A stretch of 64,000 nt of DNA from Chitinophagaceae bacterium. Lineage in GTDB: Bacteria > Bacteroidota > Bacteroidia > Chitinophagales > UBA10324. Both the position numbers and the translations under genes were made by a program. Location of the stretch: the NCBI GenBank assembly GCA_016704325.1, contig JADJAG010000005.1:434001-498000 (forward strand), given 5' to 3'. Shown here in pieces: positions 51,534 through 61,272 of the stretch (position 1 is its first letter; each line of letters begins with the position of its first letter). Below the pieces are notes generated by a model that worked only from the letters and a program-made list of their open reading frames with translations, had not been told where the DNA came from and did not search any database.

Positions 51534-53855
51534 ATGAAGATTCTTACCCACCTGTTTTTTTTTATATTTATTTGTTTGCTACCTACAAAGAAGCTGTTTT
51601 CACAGCTTGTAGTCGGTAGTGTCGGATCGCCGGAAGAGTTGGCGGAAATGCTGGTAGGCGGAGGGGTGACCATCAGCAATGTGACGATGAACTGCCCGTC
51701 AGGAGCCTGGGGTTCTTTTGAAGGATCCAACTCAAATGTGGGAATGACTTCAGGTATTATACTTGCCTGCGGCGATATCAATAATGCAGTAGGGCCTAAT
51801 GTTTCTACTGGTATCACCACAGATTATTCTGCACCGGGTGACGCCGACCTGGAAAACCTGGCAGGGCAAAACACTAATGATGCCTGTATACTGGAGTTTG
51901 ATGTAAAAGCAACCGGTGATACCTTGAAATTTAAGTATGTCTTTGGCTCCGATGAGTATACAGAGTACGTTGGATCCATCAATGATATTTTTGCTTTCTT
52001 TATCAGCGGGCCGGGCATTACAGGTAGTCAGAATATTGCGTTACTTCCGGGGACAACAGATCCTGTGGCCATTTTTACTGTAAACTGCCTGAATGGATCA
52101 CCTTATTATATATGCAATGATCCTTTGAATTCGCAATGTCCAACTTCTTATAACTGTCCGGAGACTGTGAATGAAACAACTGTTGAATATGATGGTTTAA
52201 CTGTTGTACTTACTGCCATTGCAGTAGTGCAACCTTGCGAAACCTATCACTTGAAATTAGCCATTGCAGATGCTTCCGACGGCATCCTGGATTCCGGTGT
52301 ATTCATTGAAGCAGGAAGTCTTGTTGCGGCCGGTATTTCCATCGAACCTGAATCAGCATACATTGATCCATTAACTAATCTTCCTGCAGTGGTTGAAGGA
52401 TGCCTCGACGGATCTTTTGATTTCACCCTCTCTAACCCGCTTCCTGATTCCAGCTATATCTACTATACCATTGGAGGTACAGCCGTTGAAGGAACCGATT
52501 ATTCAGCATTACCGGATAGCCTGCTGGTTCTACCGGGCGCTACTAATATTTCATTAGGCATTCATCCATTAACGGATGCAATCGCAGAAGGAATTGAATC
52601 TATCACACTTTATTTGTACCTGAGTTGTTCACCAACACCATATGACAGTGCAACTATTTATGTTGTAGATAATATAAATGCAGTTGCCAGCAACGATACC
52701 ACAATCTGTGCAGGACAAAGTGTAACGCTCACCGTTAATAATGCAGGTGCTTACAACTGGGGTCCTGTAAATGGCCTTTCCTGCACTACTTGTCAAAGCC
52801 CTGTTGCAACACCTGCTGCTACTACATCCTATATTGTGTTTATCACGATAGGTACCTGTATCGCTGCCGACACCGTGACAATATTTGTTGACAATCCAAC
52901 ACCTGTCAACGGTGGAAACGATCAGGAAGTTTGTTTCGGGCAATCCGTTCAGTTGAATGCTTCAAATGCTACTTCCTATTCATGGACACCGGCAACAGGA
53001 TTGAGCAGCACGACGGTACCTAATCCTACAGCTACTCCCACAGTTACAACTACCTATTATGTAACAGGAGTAAATGGTTGCTTTACGACTACCGATACGA
53101 TTACCGTTGTTGTTCTTCCGCTTCCTATTGTTAACGTTTCCCCCGACTTAACGGTTTGTCCGGGCACACAGGTAGACTTGTTTGCGTCAGGTGGAGATAC
53201 CTACGCCTGGTTTCCTGAATTTGGAGTATCTGATCCCAATAGCGCCGCCACTACGGCTATAGTTGATTTTACTACACAATACACCGTGTTAGTGACGAAT
53301 GCATTTGGATGCACTGATACAGGAAGTGTACTCATCACCACCTACGATTTGCCTGATATTACCATCAGTCAGGATACGGTGATTTATCTTGGAAACAGTT
53401 ACCCAATCATAGTAACGGGCGGAGTAAGTTATCAGTGGTCGCCTGCCGCAGGACTTAATTTTACCAATGTGGCAGATCCAATTGCCACACCAACTGAAAC
53501 TACTACGTACACCGTTACAATCACAACAGCTGAGGGTTGTATCTTAATTGATTCAGTAACCATTATTGTAAAATATGATGCACTTGTAGAAGTAGCTTCC
53601 GGTTTTTCTCCGAATAGTGATGGTACCAATGATATTTTGCATGTGCTGGCAAGAGGGGTGTTTAACCTGAATCATTTCTATATTTATAACCGCTGGGGGG
53701 AATTGGTTTTCGAAACTACGGACCTTTCAACCGGTTGGGATGGTACTCTTAAGAATGAACCACAGCCGGTTGGAGTGTATGTGTACGTAGTAGATGGAAC
53801 GGATGTAAAGGGCCTGAAGATTCAAAGGCAGGGTAGTGTTACCTTGCTGCGATGA
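51534..53855 (+). CDS. Secreted choice-of-anchor-L protein with T9SS type B (gliding-type) C-terminus, paralog 1
   Basis: 773 residues from ATG 51534 (signal peptide KILTHLFFFIFICLLPTKKLFSQ); a start 81 bases earlier precedes a TACCTTCG promoter-like element and is rejected. The choice-of-anchor-L domain spans about 25-265, with GSDEYTEYVGSINDIFAFFISGPG and a four-cysteine loop around SPYYICNDPLNSQCPTSYNC. A Calx-beta-like domain covers about 285-376. Ig/PKD-like repeats, each with a Cys pair, run to about 680. The last about 90 residues (GFSPNSDGTNDILHV, YIYNRWGELVFET, TGWDGTLKNEPQPVGVYVYVV) are the gliding-motility-associated type B sorting domain. It is probably a large surface adhesin or scaffold. 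Confidence 0.92.
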   Translation: MKILTHLFFFIFICLLPTKKLFSQLVVGSVGSPEELAEMLVGGGVTISNVTMNCPSGAWGSFEGSNSNVGMTSGIILACGDINNAVGPNVSTGITTDYSAPGDADLENLAGQNTNDACILEFDVKATGDTLKFKYVFGSDEYTEYVGSINDIFAFFISGPGITGSQNIALLPGTTDPVAIFTVNCLNGSPYYICNDPLNSQCPTSYNCPETVNETTVEYDGLTVVLTAIAVVQPCETYHLKLAIADASDGILDSGVFIEAGSLVAAGISIEPESAYIDPLTNLPAVVEGCLDGSFDFTLSNPLPDSSYIYYTIGGTAVEGTDYSALPDSLLVLPGATNISLGIHPLTDAIAEGIESITLYLYLSCSPTPYDSATIYVVDNINAVASNDTTICAGQSVTLTVNNAGAYNWGPVNGLSCTTCQSPVATPAATTSYIVFITIGTCIAADTVTIFVDNPTPVNGGNDQEVCFGQSVQLNASNATSYSWTPATGLSSTTVPNPTATPTVTTTYYVTGVNGCFTTTDTITVVVLPLPIVNVSPDLTVCPGTQVDLFASGGDTYAWFPEFGVSDPNSAATTAIVDFTTQYTVLVTNAFGCTDTGSVLITTYDLPDITISQDTVIYLGNSYPIIVTGGVSYQWSPAAGLNFTNVADPIATPTETTTYTVTITTAEGCILIDSVTIIVKYDALVEVASGFSPNSDGTNDILHVLARGVFNLNHFYIYNRWGELVFETTDLSTGWDGTLKNEPQPVGVYVYVVDGTDVKGLKIQRQGSVTLLR

Positions 53856-53966
53856 TTGAAAGTCAAAAATTTCATTAATTTCTGTAAAGTTGACTAACTT
53901 GAGCGATTGAGGCTTGAAGATGAAGCAGGATTGAAATTTATTAATGATTACTAAGGAATAATTAAG

Positions 53967-56360
53967 ATGAAAAACATTTACATGCGTTCATTCATGAAAC
54001 CCTATGCGGTTCATCGGTTACGGTTGTATGTAAGTTTCTGTTTTTTGTTAGTAGTTGGCATTCCTCAGTTTGTTAAAGCGCAATTAATTGTTCAAACACC
54101 TGTTACTGCACAACAAATTGTAGATAATATGCTTGGCTGCAGCAGTGCTGCTTCTAATATTGTTTTTTCCAGTTGTGGTACCTCTGCGGGATTTTTCAAT
54201 GCAGTAAATACAAACCTTGGTATTGACAGCGGTGTGTTGATCAGTTCGGGAAATGCAAATCTTGCAGTGGGCCCGAATAATTCAGGGTCAATAACCTCTG
54301 ATAATGGTTGTCCCGGATATCCGCCGCTCACCACACTTTCCGGACAGCAGACCTACAATGCGGCCGTACTGGATTTTGATGTTACTGTGAATACAGATAC
54401 ACTGCGGTTTAAATATGTTTTTGCTTCTGATGAATATGCAGAATGGGTAGGAACTATTTTTAATGATGTTTTTGCGCTTTGGATCAGTGGTCCCGGAATC
54501 AGCGGCATGTACAACATGGCGAAAGTTCCGGGAACGACCTTTCCTGTTACCATCAGTAATGTAAATTGCCAGGGCAACTCTCCGTATTATGTTTGTAACG
54601 ATCCTTCCAATTTTTTATGTAATGCCAGTTATGGATGCCCCACGAATCCGGGTACCACTACGATTCAATATGATGGATTCACCGTTCCATTGGAAGCTAA
54701 AAGCGCAGTAATTCCCGGAGAGACCTACCACTTAACACTGGCCATTGCAGATGCCGGTGATCCTGTTTATGATTCCGGTGTTTTTATCCAGGCTAATTTT
54801 CTTTCCCCTTATGATGTTAGTTTCTCTTCAGATACCTTGAATAACTTTGTGAATCCTTTTGACTCTACGCTATCACTCGTAGAAGGTTGCCAGCCCGGTG
54901 TTATCAATATTAACCTGAACAATTTCACAAACGATACCATTTATTTTCCTTTGATAATAGGTGGAACGGCTACCAATGGAACAGACTATACACAAATTGG
55001 TGATACACTTGCTTTTTATCCCGGTGATACCGTACAGTCAATATTTATTGGTGCGAATATAGATGGCCTGCCTGAAGGAACGGAAACCATCATTATTTAT
55101 ACTGTTGAACCTTGCAGCGGACTTATAACCGACAGTTTCATAGTAAATATTATCGATGACTTCCCTTTTGTTGTTTCAAATGATACCACGATTTGCGAAA
55201 ATGATTCTGTTGCGCTCAATGTTACTTACAGTTCGTTCTATTCATACGAATGGCAGCCATCCAATATGGTAACCTGCGTTACGTGTGATAGTACAGTTGG
55301 ATTTCCTGACTTTTCAACGGCTTATGTTGTGGCAGTAACATTGGGAAATTGCACCAATTACGATACCGTTTCCGTGCAGGTAACACAGGTTGATCCCGAA
55401 GCCGGTGCAGATCAGAACTTATGCCTTGGTGATACCACCTCTTTATTGGCGACCGGCGGCACATCCTACGTTTGGAGTCCAACTACAGGATTAAGCGATC
55501 CAACAAGCCCTAATCCTGATGTATATCCTGTAACCAGTACAGTCTATGTATTGACAGCTACAGGTACCAACCCATTGTGTCATGATAATGATACGGTTTA
55601 CATTAATGTAGTACCAAACCTGGAAGCGGATGCCGGTGTAGATACTACCGTTTGTCCCGGCAAGCCGGTTCAACTCTGGGCAAATGGAGGAGATTTCTAT
55701 AAATGGACACCATCCATCTATCTGGACTATGATGAAACCGCAGCTCCATTGAGTGAGCCGCTGGAAACAACGACCTATACAGTTGTTGTCAGGAATGTTT
55801 ACGAATGTAAGGATACGGTTGAATTAACTATCAATGTATATCCCGACCCGGTGGTAACCATTAATGATCCTTACACAATTTATGCAGGAGAAAGCGCTCA
55901 ATTGTTTGCACATGCAGGCGTAGATGCTTCTTATTCATGGGAACCTTCCACTAAAATTTCTGATGGCACGATATATAACCCGATTGTAACACCCGACACC
56001 TCCACTACTTATTATGTAGTAATTACCAGTGCCGACGGATGCCTGTTTACAGGAACCACACGAGTAAATGTATCCATGGAAACACTTATAGAAGTTCCCA
56101 ATGCATTTACACCTAATGGTGATGGGTTAAATGATGAGATGAAAATTATCTGGCGCGGCCCGGTTACTCTTAATTCATTTAAGATCATAGATCGTTGGGG
56201 CAAAGTAGTGTTTTCTACTAAGGATGTTGATGAAGGGTGGCAGGGAAAAATACAAGGAGGAAAGGACGCGGAAATTGGCACCTATGTGTATGCGATAGAG
56301 GGGAAGAATGCTATAGGAGAGCCTTTTAATAAGAATGGAAGTTTCCTGCTGCTGCGCTAA
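53967..56360 (+). CDS. Secreted choice-of-anchor-L protein with T9SS type B C-terminus, paralog 2
   Basis: 797 residues, starting 111 bases after its paralog. Signal peptide region YVSFCFLLVVGIPQFVKAQ; ATGs at codons 6 and 10 are alternative starts. Same domain order as paralog 1: choice-of-anchor-L (about 38-275) with FASDEYAEWVGTIFNDVFALWISGPG and SPYYVCNDPSNFLCNASYGC, Calx-beta-like (305-395), Cys-containing PKD/Ig-like repeats (405-704) and a type B domain (NAFTPNGDGLNDEMKI, FKIIDRWGKVVFST, EGWQGKIQGG). The two genes are clearly a tandem duplication that has diverged. The gene order before a SprF-like gene suggests export by that partner. Confidence 0.92.
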   Translation: MKNIYMRSFMKPYAVHRLRLYVSFCFLLVVGIPQFVKAQLIVQTPVTAQQIVDNMLGCSSAASNIVFSSCGTSAGFFNAVNTNLGIDSGVLISSGNANLAVGPNNSGSITSDNGCPGYPPLTTLSGQQTYNAAVLDFDVTVNTDTLRFKYVFASDEYAEWVGTIFNDVFALWISGPGISGMYNMAKVPGTTFPVTISNVNCQGNSPYYVCNDPSNFLCNASYGCPTNPGTTTIQYDGFTVPLEAKSAVIPGETYHLTLAIADAGDPVYDSGVFIQANFLSPYDVSFSSDTLNNFVNPFDSTLSLVEGCQPGVININLNNFTNDTIYFPLIIGGTATNGTDYTQIGDTLAFYPGDTVQSIFIGANIDGLPEGTETIIIYTVEPCSGLITDSFIVNIIDDFPFVVSNDTTICENDSVALNVTYSSFYSYEWQPSNMVTCVTCDSTVGFPDFSTAYVVAVTLGNCTNYDTVSVQVTQVDPEAGADQNLCLGDTTSLLATGGTSYVWSPTTGLSDPTSPNPDVYPVTSTVYVLTATGTNPLCHDNDTVYINVVPNLEADAGVDTTVCPGKPVQLWANGGDFYKWTPSIYLDYDETAAPLSEPLETTTYTVVVRNVYECKDTVELTINVYPDPVVTINDPYTIYAGESAQLFAHAGVDASYSWEPSTKISDGTIYNPIVTPDTSTTYYVVITSADGCLFTGTTRVNVSMETLIEVPNAFTPNGDGLNDEMKIIWRGPVTLNSFKIIDRWGKVVFSTKDVDEGWQGKIQGGKDAEIGTYVYAIEGKNAIGEPFNKNGSFLLLR

Positions 56361-56583
56361 GCCTTAGGGCGTTGGGTTTAAGTTGGAGGGATGCGTGTTA
56401 AAGAACATTGTGCAATAAATGCCAATAGATTTTTTTAGCATTAACCAGGGGAAAATTACAACTTTAGAATCAGAGGTCATACACTGATTTTAATAGACTT
56501 AAGTTTTGAGATGTTATGTTAATTTGCATTCATGCAGGTTTCTTTGCATCTTCGTTATATTACCGAACAATTAACCATAGCTG

Positions 56584-57591
56584 ATGAAAAAAATTACGCT
56601 TCTTGTTTCTTTCTTGCTTGTTGTCTTTGCCGGTATCGCGCAGGATATTCACTACTCGCAGTTCTATGCGTCTCCGCTTACACTTAATCCGGCCCTCACA
56701 GGAATTAATTCCTGTAATTACAGGGTTGGGGTAATGTATCGCAGCCAATGGAGCAGTGTAAGTGCTGATCCATATACCACCCCTTCAATATCATTCGACA
56801 TAAACAATGTGCTACAGCGTATTGTTAAAACCGGCACCTTGTCACTAGGTGCATTGGTATTGAATGACAAAGCAGGTGCCGGGGATTTATCCAACCTCAC
56901 AGTTGCAGGATCAATTGCTTATCAAAGGCCGCTTTCTGCAAGCCGCAGATTGAATCTTTCAATAGGCATTCAGCCTGGTTATGTGCAGAAAAAAGTGGAT
57001 TTCAGCAAACTGACTTTTGAGAACCAGTTTAATGGTCAGACGTTTGATCCAACCCTTTCCAGCCAGGAAAATTTTGAAGATAAATTCGGTTACTTTGATT
57101 TGAATGCAGGTGCATACCTCACTTATGACTTCGGAAAAAAATCTTCCGTGTTTGTAGGTGGTTCAATCTTTCACATCATTCCTCCGAAGGAAACCTTCCT
57201 GAATTCTGCTGACAATAAGTTAGGCATGCGTATCGTGGGCCATGGCGGCGTTAAAATAGGAGTGACTGATAAGCTGGACATCATCCCGCAGGTTTTGTAC
57301 ATGTCACAGTCAAAAGCAACAGAGATCAACCTGGGACTTTCCCTGCAATACTTTATTAATCCTGATGTAGCATTGATCATTGGTGCTTATGACCGTCTTG
57401 GTGATGCAATCATCGGTATGGCTGCTGTTGAATTCAAGAGGGTTCGACTCGGATTCAGTTACGATGTTAATACTTCCTCCTTAAAAGATGTAAGTAATGG
57501 AAATGGCGGCTTTGAGCTGTCGCTCAGTTATACTGGTTGTCTTGGCGGATTTGTGTTGGATAAGCCAATCATGTTCTGTCCGAGATACTAG
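56584..57591 (+). CDS. PorP/SprF family T9SS outer-membrane protein
   Basis: 335 residues. Signal peptide KKITLLVSFLLVVFAGIAQ, then the family hallmark DIHYSQFYASPLTLNPALTG and YRSQWSSV. The rest alternates short beta strands (GSIAYQRPLSASRRLNLSIGIQPG, SSVFVGGSIFHI) that would form an outer-membrane barrel, ending YTGCLGGF...CPRY. SprF-like proteins are needed for export or surface attachment of type-B-domain cargo such as SprB. Here it lies directly after two such cargo genes. It is 110 bases ahead of the OmpA-type gene. Confidence 0.93.
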   Translation: MKKITLLVSFLLVVFAGIAQDIHYSQFYASPLTLNPALTGINSCNYRVGVMYRSQWSSVSADPYTTPSISFDINNVLQRIVKTGTLSLGALVLNDKAGAGDLSNLTVAGSIAYQRPLSASRRLNLSIGIQPGYVQKKVDFSKLTFENQFNGQTFDPTLSSQENFEDKFGYFDLNAGAYLTYDFGKKSSVFVGGSIFHIIPPKETFLNSADNKLGMRIVGHGGVKIGVTDKLDIIPQVLYMSQSKATEINLGLSLQYFINPDVALIIGAYDRLGDAIIGMAAVEFKRVRLGFSYDVNTSSLKDVSNGNGGFELSLSYTGCLGGFVLDKPIMFCPRY

Positions 57592-57701
57592 TAACATTCA
57601 TAATTTAAATAGTTGATCAATTCAATTGACTGAAAGTAACAAACTGTAAAAGGTTACAACCATTCAGTTATCGGTTAAAACAGAAATAAAAAACCATACA
57701 G

Positions 57702-59795
57702 ATGAAATATATGAGGATTACTTTTTTTCTTGCTTTTCTGCTTAGCATCGGAAGTGCTTTTTCGCAGGATGCGCAGGAATTGCCGATCCAGAAACTCAGC
57801 TTCAAAAAAAGTCTGAAAATGGGGGATTACCTGTATAGCATTGGCAGTTTTTTTAATGCTGCACAATACTACCAGGCTGTTAATGAAAAGCAGGCAGGCA
57901 ATTCCTATGTGGTTTCGCAGATTGCAGATTGTGAATACAAATTGCGCGATTACAAGGAAGCAGAAAAATGGTATAAAGAGTTGGTAGATGCCAATGATCC
58001 ACTCTATCCACTTGCACCCTATTATTATGGACTTTGTCTGAAAGCCAATGGCAAGTACCAGGAAGCCAAGACGGTTTTTACCACTTTCGAGAAATCTTTT
58101 AAGGGAGTGAATTCACAGACCTATAAAAAATTTGCCAAGAACCAGGCTAAAGGTTGTGACCTTGCCATACAGAAAATGCAGAGTCCGGATACAGTGAAAA
58201 TCACACACATTGGTGCGAATGTAAATGCGCCCTATACTGAATTCGCTCCTATTCCCTTAGGCGACAGTGTATTGTTGTTTGCTTCACTGAAATCAGATAC
58301 CATTATTATGGTTGATGAAATCAAGAAAAACAATGCCTATGCATCTTTCTATGCTTCCAGAAAAAACGGTGAATCATTTGAAAAGGCAACAGTTTATGAA
58401 GGAGCACCTTTTAATTCAGATAATGCACACACCGGTAATGGTTGTTTTTCCCCCGACAGAAAGCGATTTTATTTTACCCGGTGCGAAATGCTCACTGATT
58501 CAATGAAGATGATCTGTGCGATCTACCTTAGTGAATTCAAAAATGGTAAGTGGACAGATCCATTGAAGATGGATGACAAGATTAACTTTCCAGGATTTAC
58601 CAACACGCAGCCAACCATGGCTACTTCTAAAGTGGGTGAAATTCTTTATTGGGTTTCTGACAGGCCAAATGGTGAAGGTGGACAGGATATCTGGTTCTCT
58701 ACAATAGACAAAAATGGTAAGTACAGCAACCCGCAAAGCTGCGGCCGTAAAGTGAATACAGCAGGAAACGAAGCCACTCCATTTTATGATTCCAAAACCG
58801 GTACCCTCTATTTCAGTTCGGAAGGACAAATTGGAATGGGTGGATATGATGTGTTTAAGACCCGTGGCAATCAAAAGAAATGGGAAACATCAGCTAATAT
58901 GGGATATCCTGTAAACAGCAGCGTAGATGATATGTACTTTGTTTTTGATGATAATGGCTATACTGGCTACCTGGTGTCAAATCGTCCGGGTACCATATCT
59001 GTTAAAAGCGAAACCTGCTGTGATGACATTTGGCGGGTAGAATACCCTAAAAAAGTTTTTTATGCAGTGCGGGGAAATGTTTACGACCAGGATACGCGTC
59101 AGTTAGTACTGGGTGCAAAAGTGATTTTCCTGGATAATGCCGAAAAACAGATCGGTTCTTCCGTATCGAAAAAAGACACCCTGTATTTCTGGAATACCAA
59201 ACCGCAGAACGTCTATTCAATCAAATCAACTAAGGAAGGTTATTTCACAGGATCGGCTACTTTCTCAGTAACACAGAAGAATGATAACGATACGGTAAGG
59301 GTAGATGTTTACATGAAAAAGATTCCTAATGAACCTATTCGTGTAAAAAATATTTTCTATGACTTTGACAAAGCAACTTTACGGCCTGAATCATTCCCAC
59401 CGCTTGACACGGTTGCACAATTGTTAACCCTGAATCCGGCAATTATTGTGGAGATAGGTGCCAATACAGACAGCAAGGGTGATGATAAATATAATATGCG
59501 TCTCTCACAGGCCCGTGCGCAGTCAGTTGTGGATTACCTTGTTCAAAAGGGAATTCCGGTAGAACGTCTGCAGGCAAAAGGTTATGGTGAAACCAATCAG
59601 ATAGCCCCCAATACCTTACCTAATGGAAAAGATAATCCTGAAGGCCGTCAATTGAATCGCCGTACAGAATTTAAGATTATTGGTACGATACCCGGCAAAG
59701 AACTTATTTACGAACAGGGTGATCCCGGATTTGACCCGGAAAATATTGAGGAAGATGAAAATGTACCGGAAGAAAGTGAAGAAGGAGGTGAATAA
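57702..59795 (+). CDS. TPR/PD40/OmpA outer-membrane protein, PorE-like
   Basis: 697 residues. Signal peptide RITFFLAFLLSIGSAFSQ. Residues about 30-150 are TPR-like helices (YYQAVNEKQAGNSYVVSQIADCEYKLRDYKEAEKWY region). About 165-440 is a PD40/WD40-like propeller (GCFSPDRKRFYFTRC, YWVSDRPNGEGGQDIW, TLYFSSEGQIGMGGYDVF). About 450-540 is a carboxypeptidase-regulatory-like domain. The OmpA peptidoglycan-binding domain is at about 550-665 (FYDFDKATLRPESFPPLD, GANTDSKGDDKYNMRLSQAR, RRTEFKI). An acidic tail ends it. This layout is that of PorE, which ties the T9SS to peptidoglycan. It completes the 51.5-59.8 kb T9SS unit. Confidence 0.9.
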   Translation: MKYMRITFFLAFLLSIGSAFSQDAQELPIQKLSFKKSLKMGDYLYSIGSFFNAAQYYQAVNEKQAGNSYVVSQIADCEYKLRDYKEAEKWYKELVDANDPLYPLAPYYYGLCLKANGKYQEAKTVFTTFEKSFKGVNSQTYKKFAKNQAKGCDLAIQKMQSPDTVKITHIGANVNAPYTEFAPIPLGDSVLLFASLKSDTIIMVDEIKKNNAYASFYASRKNGESFEKATVYEGAPFNSDNAHTGNGCFSPDRKRFYFTRCEMLTDSMKMICAIYLSEFKNGKWTDPLKMDDKINFPGFTNTQPTMATSKVGEILYWVSDRPNGEGGQDIWFSTIDKNGKYSNPQSCGRKVNTAGNEATPFYDSKTGTLYFSSEGQIGMGGYDVFKTRGNQKKWETSANMGYPVNSSVDDMYFVFDDNGYTGYLVSNRPGTISVKSETCCDDIWRVEYPKKVFYAVRGNVYDQDTRQLVLGAKVIFLDNAEKQIGSSVSKKDTLYFWNTKPQNVYSIKSTKEGYFTGSATFSVTQKNDNDTVRVDVYMKKIPNEPIRVKNIFYDFDKATLRPESFPPLDTVAQLLTLNPAIIVEIGANTDSKGDDKYNMRLSQARAQSVVDYLVQKGIPVERLQAKGYGETNQIAPNTLPNGKDNPEGRQLNRRTEFKIIGTIPGKELIYEQGDPGFDPENIEEDENVPEESEEGGE

Positions 59796-59836
59796 ACAAT
59801 TTCCGGCTTAACCGGACCAAGACCAATAGAAACTAC

Positions 59837-59870
59837 AACTTCCCGAATGAAAATTCGGGAAGTTTTTTTT
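59837..59870 (+). terminator. Terminator of the T9SS type-B cluster
   Basis: AACTTCCCGAAT (59837-59848), loop GAAA, ATTCGGGAAGTT (59853-59864), then T to 59870. Perfect 12-bp stem, 41 bases after the OmpA-protein stop. Confidence 0.9.
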
Positions 59871-59878
59871 AGTACCAA

Positions 59879-60253
59879 TCAGTTGTGTTTCCATTGTGAA
59901 ACAGCCAATAAAAACCATCCTGCAATAAAAGCCATTCCGCCAAATGGCGTGATGATACCAACGAATTGTAATCCGTCAACAATGGAAAGGCAGTAGAGAG
60001 AACCTGAGAATAGAAGTATTCCTGTGATAAACAGGTAACCCGACCACTTGAGTAAGCTGGAAGGTGTCCGTTCTTTTACTATTCCACAAAGTATCAATGC
60101 AAAAGCATGATAGAACTGGTATTCTACACCGGTATGAAATACCCGCAGGCTATCCGGTGATAAAGTGTTTTTCAACGCATGTGCGCCAAATGCGCCCAAA
60201 ATAACAGCAATAGCGCCGAGCAGTGCACCGGTGATAATGAATCTGTCTTTCAT
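59879..60253 (-). CDS. DUF423 family small membrane protein
   Basis: 124 residues with four hydrophobic helices. Family motif at the N-terminus: GALLGAIAVILGAFGAHALK, followed by FHTGVEYQFYHAFALIL, then YLFITGILLFSGSLYCL and ITPFGGMAFIAGWFLLA. This is the DUF423 (YgdD-like) family, inner-membrane proteins of unknown function present in many bacteria. It converges with the T9SS cluster and shares no promoter that I can see. Confidence 0.93.
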   Translation of the reverse strand: MKDRFIITGALLGAIAVILGAFGAHALKNTLSPDSLRVFHTGVEYQFYHAFALILCGIVKERTPSSLLKWSGYLFITGILLFSGSLYCLSIVDGLQFVGIITPFGGMAFIAGWFLLAVSQWKHN

Positions 60254-60576
60254 AAAATCTATTCTAAGTTGTGAAGTTATTTGCGCTGCCGGCTGTTCAA
60301 GCTAATGATTGCATGCAACACGACTAATGCAGGGTTGAGTGCAAATGTGCGACACAAATTTTAATTATCGCGATTTCTAAAATGAGATTTGTCAGCATGT
60401 TTGTCAGAAAAATTGAATTGCCACCTGCAGCTGCAATTTTTTCCGGAGATTACCATATGGCATTCATTGTGTGATTTAGCATGGCCGGTAAATTCAGATT
60501 GAGCGTTCGGTAAGTTAGCGTGCTCAGTCAAATAGCATCCTTGAATGATTAACTTTCAATAACCAAAGGAGAACAA
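60254..60576. other. Divergent intergenic region, mostly featureless
   Basis: About 320 bases between the DUF423 gene and the adenosyltransferase promoter. No gene, tRNA or terminator is seen. I looked for a cobalamin riboswitch because the next gene makes coenzyme B12, and found no B12-box-like structure. Confidence 0.45.
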
Positions 60577-60584
60577 TACTTTTG
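60577..60584 (+). promoter_or_regulatory. -7 promoter element of the PduO-type gene
   Basis: TACTTTTG, exact match, 31 bases before ATG 60616. Confidence 0.65.
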
Positions 60585-60615
60585 CAACAGTAGCAGATAA
60601 ACAGCCTGAACACCG

Positions 60616-61164
60616 ATGAAAATTTATACAAAGAAGGGGGACACCGGAACAACCCAGTTAATTGGTGGTACCAGAGTTCCGAAGCATCATGTGCGCATTG
60701 AAGCGTATGGTACCGTAGATGAACTCAACTCCTGGATTGGGTGGGTAAGAGATCAAACAGCAGATGTAGAGACCCGGCTGGTACTAAAGGAAATTCAGGA
60801 TCGACTTTTTACTATTGGTTCTTTACTTGCCAGTGATCCGGAAACATCGAGGATGAAAGTACCTGATCTGCATGAGACAGATGTAGCTTTTCTGGAATCT
60901 GAAATGGACAGGATGGATGAGATGTTACCTGAAATGAAATCATTTATACTTCCGGGTGGCAATAGCGGTAACTCCATCTGTCATATTGCACGATGTGTTT
61001 GCAGGAGAAATGAGCGATTGATCACCAGCCTTGCAGAAACCGAAACGGTATCACCACTCGTCATTAAGTACATGAACAGGCTCTCAGACTATCTATTTGT
61101 ACTGGCTCGAAAATTCAGTTTGGACGCATCCGCCGAAGAGGTGCCCTGGAAGCCGCGACTGTAA
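60616..61164 (+). CDS. Cob(I)yrinic acid a,c-diamide adenosyltransferase, PduO type
   Basis: 182 residues. KIYTKKGDTGTTQLIGG at the N-terminus binds ATP; RIEAYGTVDELNSWIGWV, FILPGGNSGNSICHIARCVCRRNERLI and VIKYMNRLSDYLFVLAR complete the PduO/MMAB signature. It transfers the adenosyl group from ATP to cob(I)alamin, forming coenzyme B12. It is a single gene with its own promoter. Its presence implies B12-dependent enzymes, for example methylmalonyl-CoA mutase or ribonucleotide reductase, elsewhere. Confidence 0.95.
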   Translation: MKIYTKKGDTGTTQLIGGTRVPKHHVRIEAYGTVDELNSWIGWVRDQTADVETRLVLKEIQDRLFTIGSLLASDPETSRMKVPDLHETDVAFLESEMDRMDEMLPEMKSFILPGGNSGNSICHIARCVCRRNERLITSLAETETVSPLVIKYMNRLSDYLFVLARKFSLDASAEEVPWKPRL

Positions 61165-61235
61165 AGGACTTCAGCATTGGCTTTATTATTCGCACATCTA
61201 TCGGTTAAATTATTTTGCTTTCTTGATTATTCGAT

Positions 61236-61243
61236 TATTTTTG
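61236..61243 (+). promoter_or_regulatory. -7 promoter element of the DUF2795 gene
   Basis: TATTTTTG, exact match, 29 bases before ATG 61273. Confidence 0.65.
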
Positions 61244-61272
61244 CGGGAAATTTGACCCCCTTATAAACAATT

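Noticed and set aside
60254..60615. Cobalamin riboswitch before the adenosyltransferase gene
   Set aside because: No B12-box-like sequence or multi-stem structure is visible, and the leader after the promoter is only about 25 bases.
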